DNA of 64,000 bases from the NCBI GenBank assembly GCA_910574455.1, contig CAJSYZ010000003.1, positions 3,657,250 through 3,721,249 on the forward strand. The letters run 5' to 3'. The position numbers and the translations under genes are program-made. Origin of the DNA: Trichaptum fuscoviolaceum (lineage: Eukaryota > Basidiomycota > Agaricomycetes > Hymenochaetales > Trichaptaceae). A model generated the notes under the pieces. The model was given only the letters and a program-made list of their open reading frames with translations, did no database searches and had not been told where the DNA came from. How positions within the stretch are numbered: the stretch's first letter is position 1; each line of letters begins with the position of its first letter. This document shows positions 11,244 to 21,500 of this stretch, in pieces.

Positions 11244-12320
11244 ATGGCATACCCCGGCAGCTACCCTCAATCTGCTCTCAACACCCCAGGACGCACCTTC
11301 TCTGGAAGGGGCAACTATCCAATCAGCCCTCGCACACCCGCAAGCACATACGACGATTTCTCTCGGTACCCATATGGCGAGCCGCGGATAGCCCAGTATG
11401 ACGACTCTCCGGATTCCTACACAGGCTACGGAGATGTAAGTCGACGATACAGCTCAAGCCGCCAGGCAGCCTTTAACGACCGTTATTGGCAGGATTTGCC
11501 TTCTCAGACGACGCCTTACAAGTCGCCTGCAGCATACCCATCTGCTGCACATGCAACCCCGACGTCCTCTTACTCGAGGTCTGGTTATGGCCAGACCCCT
11601 CGTTTAGGCGGATACTACGGCAATGGAGGTATGTACTGTCTCCGAGCCTGGATATGACCATCGGCTAACTGAGCCACCCACACTAGCCTATGATGACCTT
11701 GCCCTCAACCGGTCAACGTACAACGGCAACAACGACTACGATCGTGACTACACTTCGTACAATGCCGGTGCTATGACACCTGGACCCAGACCTCGTCGCA
11801 CCTCGTCTGTGTCCTTCGGCGCACAGTACAATTCACAACCTCGTTATTTCGATAACTACGGCGGTGGACACCGTCCTCGCTCAACATCTGTCGTGAAGTT
11901 CCGACAGAAGGGCTCCCTGGCGTCCGGTATGACTCTTGCCACTGCTGTGGCCCCGGGCACCAAGCTCTCTGGTGGAGACTACTTGAAGTGGCACGAGATC
12001 AACGCCGATTTCCGCGGTCGCATCTACCTCAAAGTGAAGGTCAGTCCCAGTGCTTCCATTTAGTCATTAATGTGTCTCAGTACGTTAATCCCCGCTCCCT
12101 CTCTCTTCAGTGGAACGGTTATGCTGCTCTAACTTACGAGATCCCTGTGGATGGCTACGAGGGACGCGTCCGTCTGTCGTCACTCTGCCGTCGAGTCTCA
12201 CGCGCCATCATTCATTTCATGGCAGCTAACAGCATCCCTATATCATGGGACCGCGTCAAGCTCTACCATCTTGAAGAAGTGACGCCAGGTACCTGGCAGC
12301 CTGCCCTCACCGTCCGGTGA
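11244..12320 (+). CDS. Conserved-looking protein of unknown function between two FAD oxidases
   Basis: I do not recognise this protein. Exons read as 11244-11435, 11493-11628, 11687-12039 and 12111-12320. The N-terminal half is low-complexity and rich in Tyr, Ser, Pro and Gly (SPRTPASTYDDFSRYPYG). The C-terminal half looks folded: DFRGRIYLKVKWNGYAALTY, then RVRLSSLCRRVSRAIIHFM and WDRVKLYHLEEVTPGTW, about 100 residues with alternating strands and a helix. There is no signal peptide or membrane segment. The first intron, 57 nt at 11436-11492, is open in frame, so a version with 19 extra residues could be made by retention. A TATA box is present. The gene lies on the opposite strand between two paralogous oxidases, which may mean insertion after their duplication. 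Confidence 0.75.
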
Positions 12321-13454
12321 GAGTGGGCCTTTACGCGATCGGCCTCTTGGCCATTTCCACTTTGTCACTCACTCATCAGACACTCGAAAGCGGACCCTCA
12401 ATTCAATAAAGACATTCCCTTTCCTTCACGACCTTTTACGACCCATCATGTCCCGTAATCAATAGCCACTTCCTCTAGTCTTCGCACACACGCCTTGTTC
12501 CTCTCACTTTCACTATGTATCATCAAAACGTACGGACGTTGATCGCTCGTATACGCCTCATGCCTATTCTTGTATTTATCACCGGGTTTATGGGCTTTCT
12601 TGTTGTACTCAACACATGTTGTATCTCTCCGCTTTCTAGTAGCTGTCGTGTTATTATATCTCAGATATAGAAAAACTATATAATATTGTATTACAGAGCA
12701 AAAATCCCTGTTGGTGTGCTAAGCAGCTCGTCGTTCATGAACTCGGACGTCGCAGCGGTCTCGTTTTTTAAGCGTATAGCACCTGAACTTACTCCTCAGC
12801 TCGAGAGCCTCCCTCAACGTAAAAGACTTCCGGATCGACCAGCTGACACAGAGGATCTTCAAAGGGGGTGCGAACTCTATTTTCAGGATCGTCACTTACG
12901 TTACCATAGGTTGTATTTGTGCTTGCAATGCTTTAGCACGTACGAGGACCATTGATGAGCATTGAGCAACCAAGGTATTTGGGGGTTCTTCTCTTCTCTG
13001 TGGCTAGTAGTGCCAGACCGTATCACCGATGCTATCAGACCTGCATCAGGCGTGAAAGTCATAAATATTCCTAGACAGCGGACAAGTAACAACAGACTCT
13101 AACAGACAATGGGAACTGGGTTCATACATCAGCACATCACTACAATAGTATCACACACGATGAGTACACGAGGTACCAACACAAATGACCGTAAAGGTTT
13201 GCACTGGTTACAAGAACATGAACTTGAAACAAGGGGTAATCGTACACACCCGTCAAACACTTATCAGCAAAAGAGAGTTAAAACAACGAGCCTCGGACGC
13301 TCCAAGATTATAGGTCAGTGAACCAGCGAGCATGAGGCAAGGGGTGAGAAAAAAGGGAAACATAGCTATCCGAATGTGTCTAGGATTCTGAAGTCGATGG
13401 TGAATGTGTTGTTTCGTGCATATCTGACCGCCAATGGGATGCCGATGCGGAAGC
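12321..13454. other. Intergenic region, mostly without recognisable genes
   Basis: About 1.1 kb between the 3' ends of the 11244 gene and FAD oxidase copy B. Apart from a short coding-looking stretch on the minus strand (separate entry), the frames are short and of unremarkable composition. No transposon ends or tRNA are visible. Confidence 0.45.
12763..12897 (-). pseudogene. Possible terminal exon or gene remnant
   Basis: On the minus strand an open frame ending in TAA near 12796 encodes RVRTPFEDPLCQLVDPEVF followed by YVEGGSRAEE. Its composition is protein-like, but I cannot attach it to an upstream exon with certainty; the frame is closed by TAA about 45 codons upstream. It may be the last exon of a small gene, or the relic of one. 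Boundaries are approximate and no family is recognised. Confidence 0.2.
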
Positions 13455-15182
13455 TTAAGCAGGAAGGATAGCGAACCACTTGGAGAAGAGGACTTCTGGG
13501 TCGTACTTCTTCTTGATCATCTGGAGCTTCGGGTAGTTGCTCCCAAAGACCTTTTGGGCCCTATCGTTGTTGACCAGGGTGTCGTCTCCGACTATGTGAC
13601 CAAAGGTAAGCAATGAATTACAATGAACCGATGGTACGGCTTACCATAATTTCCATAAGCCCTGGTTTGGGACACCTCGGGCTTCTGTTCGGCCTTGGAT
13701 ATGATGTCCGTAATGGCGTATACATTCTCCTTCCCGATCTTCCCGTTCTCTGGAGTGTTCTCGTCCCAAAGCGACATGCAAAGTACGTTGCTGGCTGGTC
13801 CTCGGATATTGAACGCAGCCGCGTCATTCGAGACGCTGTTTATTTTCCCAAGTGGGTAGAGTTCGAAAAGCACAGCAAGACGCATATCCTTGGATGACAC
13901 CTCACACATCTTCTCGAAGACCCTCTTCGCGATTTCGGGGGTGTATTCAAGCTGGGTAACGCCCTTCATGTACACGCTCTGGCCGTGATAGACGTTCGGG
14001 TTTTGCAAGGAATTGAGCTGTTCGTACGGAAGCTCGGTTGTCATATTAACTGGGGGATCTAGGCAGGCAAGATTGTTGGTCGATCCTATTATCTAACAAC
14101 TTTCCACTCACTTAGATCAAGGAAAGCCTTGAACTCCGCTTGGCCTTCCTCGACTGTGCCATTAAAGAACGGGATAATGACCACGCAGGGCTGGGCTCTC
14201 AATTAGCGAACCCTACATTGACGAAACGGCCAGGCTTACAGCGAAATCAGGGGGAGGGCCTCGCGACATGACCTGAAGCAGGGAAGTCTTGGGACCAGGG
14301 CCCTTCTTCCACCACTCGGCGGTGACCTTCAAGACGGCGTCAACGAGCGGAGGGGGGTATACTAAGACTCCGGAATAAACTGTCGGGCGTTGGTCGTGAA
14401 GCTGGAACACCAGCTCGGCAGCGACTCCAAAGTTACAGCCACCACCACGAATGGCCCAGAAAAGGTCAGCATTTTCCCTTTCGTTTGCTACCTTGACGGT
14501 GCCGTCCGCAACGACCATAGTCACCTGTTATCGGGGATCAGCGAGCGTTCCAATGACGCGACAGTGGACTGAGCATTCTTACCTGGAGTACATTGTCAAT
14601 GGCGAGACCATGCTCAGCGCTAAGCCACCCATATCCGCCGCCCAACGTGAGTCTGTTGCCGAAACGGTTAACTTTCCGCATACTACGGATTTGGATAACT
14701 GCTTACCCTGCAACCCCTGTCTGTAGAACATCGACGTCTATTTGAGTATGACGCGTAATTAACGAAGAATTAGCACGCACATGGTTCACGGTTCCGCCGA
14801 CAGTCGCGAGACCATACTTGATAGTCTCTTTGTCGACTGTCTCCCAGATGGCACCACCAGCAACGTAGGCTCGCTTGTTCGCTGCGTCGACACGGCATGT
14901 GTTCATGTAGCGCGACAGGTCGACCACGAGGCCGCCTTCGGTGGACGACGAGCCTGCGGGGTTGTGTCCCCCACCGCGAATCGCGATTGGAAGGCCGACG
15001 GTGGACGCGTACTTGACTGCGCGAGAGATGTCGTCGACATCCTTGACGAAGGCGACGACGCTTGCACGACGCGACGCGTTTGCAGCCCAGCGCAGGAGAG
15101 ATTTCTCGTACTCCGGGTGGCCTGGGGTGATGATGTCTCCCTTGAAGGCGCGCTTGAACTCTTCAAAGCTGGACATGACCAT
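13455..15182 (-). CDS. FAD-linked oxidoreductase, berberine-bridge/6-HDNO type (copy B)
   Basis: Paralogue of the oxidase at 8259-10092, aligned from end to end. The start is ATG at 15182 (MVMSSFEEF), with a second in-frame ATG at 15176. RGGGHNPAGSS carries the predicted flavin-linking His; TVNHTGVAG lacks the second covalent Cys. GLTLGGGYGWLSAEHGL-type and DLFWAIRGGGCNFGV motifs follow. The BBE end is FGSNYPKLQMIKKKYDP and the stop is at 13455-13457. No signal peptide is seen. A 14-nt exon at 14707-14720 matches in size and phase the one in copy A, so the intron pattern predates duplication. Codons here are more G/C-ending than in copy A, and a TATA box is present, hinting at stronger expression. 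Substrate is unknown. Confidence 0.9.
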
Positions 15183-15291
15183 TGGAGATGATAGTGGTTG
15201 GAGGAAAAGGTGCAGACGAGGTGTGTATATGCAGAGGAGATAGGAGGCAAGCTCGTTGTAGTCTGGACTGCAACACTCCTCAGGTCGTCTC

Positions 15292-15298
15292 TTTTATA
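15292..15298 (-). promoter_or_regulatory. TATA box of FAD oxidase copy B
   Basis: TATAAAA on the minus strand lies 110-116 bases before the ATG at 15182. No equally clear element was seen for copy A. Confidence 0.6.
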
Positions 15299-16288
15299 CG
15301 ATGGTACACAGACCCACTGCGCCAGACGTATGGCGGATCTGCTGCAACTTGGAAATGCCTTGGACCAATTAGTTTCTGACTCCATGCGCAGCAGAAACGA
15401 GCTTTGGCTTCGACATCCATCATTCGGCACGGCGAAGAGCACTGAGATAGGTTGTCAACTACAGATTTCGAGGCCAGCATTACCCAGAGTATGTACAGAA
15501 TGAACGCCGAGTAACCAAGAATTGACAGAATAAGATGCATTCATCAATCTTCCGAGAACGCCCACAGAGAGCTATTTACGTCACACAGAGCCTCCAGGCG
15601 CGAATGCAAAATGCAATGCAGACGACTCTGCCAGTGTAAAGATGATAACGAAGAATCCTCTCTTGGTACAAATGGCACGAGTCAAGACATATAAGAACGA
15701 CATGCGAGCAGTTTGTGTCAACGAAAGCGACATATACTAGTAGCTTGCCTGCAGGCACAAGGCAACTCGGAATGTACCTATGCAAAGCATCAGATAGGCC
15801 GGCGGTAGCGCTACCTAAGATCAACAGCTCGCCGGTCGCCGCTGCGCTCGCCCTACTACCCGATCACGGAGTGCGCACGCTCTTTCTCAGACCGCCGGCG
15901 AGAGCTATATTCAGGCTAACATTCGCATCATAGTACCCACTGCCGCCTCGCGAATATTGGATTTTACTTCCGAATGTCTACTCCGGTGGAAGCGCTGGGG
16001 AGGCACGAAAGGTGTCGAGCTGAGCGTCGCGGACGATGAGGAGAGGAAGTAGTTCGTTCTCGGCGCGGAAGAGGACCCGACATTGAATTGAGAAGCCCAG
16101 ACCATGTTTCTCACGGCCGCGAATACACAAGCACTCCAACTCAACTTGTACACCCTTCTCCCCCATCCTCTACCTTCAGCACAGGCTTGCAGTCGGCCTT
16201 CAGCTCAGTCCACCCCCGAGCCCGACGCGCAACGTTCGAGTCCCTGGTTTGTTGCACTTTGCACGATTACAGTGCCCAACTTGGCTGC

Positions 16289-16296
16289 TTATAAAC
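16289..16296 (+). promoter_or_regulatory. TATA box of the CBM48 gene
   Basis: TTATAAAC lies about 104-111 bases before the ATG at 16400 and is followed by a C/T-rich leader. Confidence 0.5.
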
Positions 16297-16399
16297 GAAC
16301 CTCACCTTGAACTACGACCCATATTTCCACCACTTTCTTTCCTGTTGCAACTTTCACCTTTACGACACTCGGATCACGATAACATAGATATTCTCACTA

Positions 16400-17879
16400 A
16401 TGGCGGACACATATGAGCTCACATTCATCTGGTGAGTGATTCGAGCCAGATTTACTTTCTTGTTAATCTTAAGCTGCTTAATTTTAGGCCTCATACAGAA
16501 CCAAATGATGTTGTGGTGACAGGAACCTTTGATAATGTACGTACATAACTTTGCCGAGCTTTTTTTTCTCTCTTTCTCAACTTAACTCCCCCCCCCCCTC
16601 CCCCTTTTGTCTGCAGTGGAACTCCTCAGTGCACCTCAAACGCACATCATCTGGCTTCGAAGGAAGCGTTCAAGTGCCATGGGCCACCAAGGTTCTGTAT
16701 AAATTTCGGGTCGACGGGTACTGGACACCTCACGAGGACCAGCCTACAGAGTACGACGAGCATGGCAACGTGAACAATGTGACCCATACACCCGACAAGC
16801 CTGTTGTACCGGAGACGCCTGCACCTCCTTCCCCAGCACCTATTGAAGAGCTTCCTGCACCTACACCTGTTGAAGAGCTTCCTGCGCCTACACCTGTTGA
16901 AGAGCTTCCTGCGCCTACACCTGTTGAAGAGCTTCCTGCGCCTACGCCTGTTGAAGAGCTTCCTGCGCCTACGCCCGTCGATCCTACGCCTGAGCCAGAG
17001 CCGAAGGAGGAGGAACCGGTTGCTGCTCCGGTTACGGAAGAGGTGAGTGTTTTGTCTTACGGATTAGCAGGAGCAACTGAGCTGAGGCGATGAATGCGAA
17101 GGATAAGGTAGTTGTGCCCGTTCTCCCGGTTCCGGACAAGCCTATAGGCGGTGGCTCCACAGATAATTCGGTCAGTACATCCTCGTCATTGTTAGTCTGG
17201 GATTTCGCTCATAGATAGTCGTCAGAAGGACAAGCCGGTTGAAAGCCCAGGTTCAGAAGCGACCGACTCTCCGGCTCCGGTGCCCGAACCCGTTGTTGAA
17301 CTCGAGCCTAAACCCATCGAGATACCAACAGCGCCAGTGCCAGAGCCAGTCCCAACTCCATCGCCAGTCCCTGCCCCAGTTGAGTCTACTCCCGAACCAG
17401 CGCCAGTGCCAGAGCCAGTACCTGAGCCAATCCCAACTCCATCGCCAGTCCCTGCCCCAGTTGAGCCTACTCCCGAGCCAGCGCCAGCGCCGCCAGCTAA
17501 GACCGAGCCTCCCGTTAATGCAGAAGAGCCTGTCGTCACACCACGACCCAGCACACCGCCCCCGAAGGAGGTTGAGGCGCCCCCTGCGCCTACCACACCT
17601 GCGCCGGCGCCAGTGAACGGCCATCCGCGTGATTCTTCTGAGACAACCCCCCCTTCGACACCGAGGAAATCAGGACTGCAACCCTTCCCGTCAACGGGAG
17701 TTGAAGACAGCCCGGGACGGGGCTCGACGCGCAGTCGGACGGGCAGCGAGCGCAAGAAGCGTGTCTCGATCATCGACAAGATCAAAGCCGTCTTCCACAA
17801 GGACCACAGTCCGGAGCGGACTGAGAAGAAGAAGCGACACAGTCTGTTCCATTCGCATTCAGCCTCTCAGGAAAGTTAA
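16400..17879 (+). CDS. AMPK-type CBM48 glycogen-binding domain protein with Pro/Glu repeats (Crp1/Mdg1-like)
   Basis: The N-terminus (MADTYELTFIWPH, VVVTGTFDNWNSS, TKVLYKFRVDGYW) is an AMPK1 CBM48 domain, the glycogen-binding fold of AMPK beta subunits and of yeast Crp1/Mdg1. The first exons are 16400-16431 and 16488-16536, and the third starts at 16617 after a poly-C tract. The domain is followed by five perfect or near-perfect EELPAPTPV repeats, then long Pro/Glu/Ala segments and a basic C-terminus (KKRVSIIDKIKAVFHKDH, RTEKKKRHS) that could contact membrane or nucleic acid. The stop is at 17877-17879. No catalytic domain is present, so this is likely a scaffold or signalling adaptor bound to glycogen or membrane. 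Middle splice sites near 17043-17100, 17171 and 17227 are less certain. A long antisense Gly-rich frame over the repeats is an artefact of composition. Confidence 0.85.
16842..16976 (+). repeat. 27-bp coding minisatellite, five copies
   Basis: Five tandem 27-nt units encode [IV]EELPAPTP. Copies differ only at a few third positions (CAC/GCG, ACA/ACG), indicating recent expansion. The unit keeps frame, so copy number can vary between strains without breaking the gene. A second, longer repeat with PVPAPVE and PEPAPVPEP lies at about 17330-17480. Confidence 0.85.
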
Positions 17880-18565
17880 GGGTGTTGATGCTCCTTTCGA
17901 ACTTCTTTCTTCTCTCTTCTGTTGGAACCTGCAACACATCTACATTGCCAAAGAGGCGAATTCTTCTTGGATGGGCAGTCAGTTTGATCAACCATGATCG
18001 CATCTCTACGGTTTGCACGCCACTTCTCCTTTCTTCTACGTGATACGACACCAAGTCCTTTATGTATTTTCGACGCAACTCTCATCTCTCTCATCGTCCT
18101 CGTCCTCGCGTTGCTTTTACTCCGTGCTCTACTTCCCTCTACGTCAGTCCGTGGTCTTCCTTCCTCATACGCTTCCTTTTAGTTTACTCTGATTCTTAGC
18201 AATAGACTTCATTTTACAAGACTTGCTATTTCTTTCACTCCCATAACTTACAGTTTGTCGACTTTGCTTTGGACATTCGCATCAGCTCTAGTAATATACT
18301 TCGTACAGGCATACTTTCCTGCCTGCGACACATGAGATATGACGTTGTGCCACGACATTTAGGAACGATACCCAACACAGAATTCCGATAACGGAGATGA
18401 TCCTATCAGTCAATTTCCATCAAGAGCTTGCATTGGTACACCAACTGGCGCGTTGTTGATGATCTGTTCGAAACTTACACAAACAGGCTTTCAATACATC
18501 TTTCTTATTTTACATTTTCACAAGTATTCCTACAACTATTTGTCACTTTCGATTAATCTAAACAC
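17880..18565. other. Convergent intergenic region
   Basis: About 690 bases between the stops of the CBM48 gene and HBS1. T-rich 3' UTR-like sequence; no supported gene. Confidence 0.5.
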
Positions 18566-21500
18566 TCAAGTCGCTCTGGGATTCACATCGAGAACAATAC
18601 CTGTCGATTCAACGCTTAGTGAGTTTTCGAATATTAGTAAGACGACATGCATATGCAGACCTGCAGCTATCGACTCCCCTCCTCGCCGCAGAAGTAGACG
18701 ACCCATATCCTTATTCACAGCGAAGGGCTCTAAAGGAATTGGTTGAGGCCTTGTTGTAGGCCCTGCCATCCCCTGAGCCCTCAGCGTAATCTGCACTTCC
18801 GCCGACACGCCTTTCGTAAGCACCCTAAGAAGGTCACCCAACACTAAAGTAAGAAGCGACTCCACAATCCGAGTTGAACCTCAGCTCTCACCTCGGGTTC
18901 TTCTTGACGACTGCACCGGTCGCACGGTCGAGGGTGGCTAGGAATTTCGATATCGAGGCGGGGACATTGTGAGAATGGTGGAAGAGCTCGACGGATGCAC
19001 CGATGATCACAGGAAGTTGGATGTCGAAGACGATAATACGCGCGGTGAATGAAGTAGTAAGCGGCACCAAGTCCGTCGGCGGGCACAGGACGTAGCCTAT
19101 ACTCAAATTGATTGGATCAACGTTGGTGAGGTACAGTGTCGCACTCGAGCCCGCTGCTGCCCATGGCACTGGCTCATCATCCACTTCTATGCCTATCAAA
19201 CAAGGTAAGTCGGTCAGAAATGGCGAAGGATTCGGGGAAATGAAAGTTCGGTACTTCTCACGAGCGCCGACTCATCGCCGGGCGATATACGAAGCTGTTC
19301 TCCTACTTGGACAACACCACTGCAAAGCCTTCCAGAAACTGCTGTGCCGCCAGTCGAGCCCCTAAATAGATTCGCTATGGGAAGTCGGAGAGGCGCACTG
19401 ATTGCTCGAGGAGGAGGGTCAAGTTTATCTGATAAGGGTATGAGCAACAATGACTCAACACGTCCCCAGTGATTGAAGGAATATACCTAAGAGATCAGCA
19501 AGTGTTGGTCCAGTATACCAAGCATTGAGGGCCTTCGCGTCTGCGCTATCCCTCGAGGCTAAATTAACACCTGTCAGAGCGGCCACAGGGACAAATGCGG
19601 CTTTAGCTGGATTGAATCCGGTCTGCGAAAGGAATGGCTTGAGTTGGTCGCAGATGTCGTCAAAGCGGTCTTTGTCCCAATTAACCTTTGTCCAACATAA
19701 AGATATAAGAGACTGATAGGACAGTATTATTTATAAGCACACACACCTGGTCGAGTTTATTTATTGCTACAATTACTTGGCTCACTCCCAGGCTTCGGAC
19801 GAGAACGAGATGTTCGCGAGTCTGCCCACCCCTGTCAAAGCCAGCTTCGAATTCACCTGTTGAAGCGTCCACTACAAGTAAGGCGCTGTCCGCCTGCGTT
19901 GCACCAGAAATCATGTTGGGAACAAAATCCTTGTGACCAGGAGCATCCAAAATAGTTATTTGCCGGTTGGCTGTCGAAAGTGATTGCTGCGCAATATCCA
20001 TCGTAACACCACTACATCACCTCAGAATGAAATGCGACGATAGTAATGAATACAGATATACATACCGAGAGCGTTCTTCGTATGTACCATCCATGGCCCA
20101 TGCCCAGGAGAAGCTACTCTTGCCCATCTTGCTGCTCTCGCGTTCATTGGCTAATTTTCTCCTCTCATCAATTACACCCAGCTCATAAAGCAAACGGCCC
20201 ATGAGCGTTGATTTGCCCGCGTCAACGTGGCCTGGAAAGAAATAAGTCATGGAAGATCAAATATAAGAGCTGGACGCACCAATTACGACAAGACTGACAG
20301 CCTTTTTCTTCGTGGTATCCTCCAACGCCTTTCGAGCCTCCTCAAGCACTTTCTCTCGAGCTAGTGACATCTTCGGAGGAGGTTCATCGACAGCCTCCGG
20401 CGCTTCGCCAGCGTCCAGATTTAATGACGAAATGTCTAATGCTTGTTGATCTACTACGAGTCTTTGCTGAACCGGCTTCGAAGCGACAGGAGTTTTAACA
20501 CGAATGCCAAGTGGCTGGTGTGTGGAGTTCATAGTTGTCGATGAGCGTACTGGCGAAGTAGTTCTGGAAGTTGCTGCAGAAGAAGGACCAGAGCGCACAC
20601 CCTCGAGTTGTTTGTTTTTCGCCTTTTGTGCCTTCTCGGCTAGCCGAGCAGCTGATACAAAGGTTAGATGGTGGTCAAAGAGATCAGAAAAAAATTAACA
20701 GAGGAAATAGTCACAACGAAAGAGGTCCGAAAAGGATAATAAATAATAAATAAAACAAAGATGAAGACACTTGATGGCGACGCATTAAGTCTAGGCTCTG
20801 CTTCCGCTATCAAGCGAGTTTGTTCGTCTTGTATGCGTTGGTGAACGTTGCAAGGATCCTAGCGCAGTTCCTCGGCGAGCACTCATTACAACGTCATCTG
20901 GACTCGGTACATCAAACGCGAACCCCGTTGAACCAGTTGAAGCCGAAGGGGAGAGCAGATGCGTAGGAAGTAAAGCGTTTTTTCTTTGTTTCCTACGCTT
21001 CCGTTCGTCTTCCTCGTTTTCCAAAAGGGCTGCTTTCGCTTGTGACCTATTGTAACGGTCATCAACAAGTAGTGAGGCGAACGGGGATGGTGTGGCACTG
21101 GATGTACGTTGCTTGCGTTCATATATCGGGTCCAGCGTAATCATTCGAGGCTCTTCAGACATGTCACTTCCTACGGTGTTGGTCAACAAAGATTGTTTCT
21201 GCAAATTCTTTGCTTTGAGCGCAAGTTTTGACTGCTTCCCTGAACCCCCGAATGATGATATTTCCGGAGGATATGAAGGTGGTAGACGAGCCTTAGCAAA
21301 TGACAACATATTGTCTGGAGTCTGGATATATGTCGTTATTGCGGTTGTCATCGCACTGCTGTTGGACGTCGAAGAGAGGTACTTTGTATGCGCATAAGGG
21401 GGGCCAAGGACCTTTGGCTTCTTCATTTTTGGCGGGATTTCGCTCGCCTTGGACTTCGCCAACAGAGACAGTTTTGATGGAGATTTCGCCGAGGACGGAG

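Larger units (their letters stand above)
15183..16399. other. Divergent intergenic region with two TATA boxes
   Basis: About 1.2 kb between FAD oxidase copy B (minus) and the CBM48 gene (plus), holding one TATA box for each. No other gene could be supported; frames here are short and unlike known families. Confidence 0.5.

Noticed and set aside
17222..17800. Long minus-strand Gly/Ser-rich frame (192 codons)
   Set aside because: It is the reverse of the Pro/Glu/Ala repeats of the CBM48 gene; such repeats leave the opposite strand open by composition.
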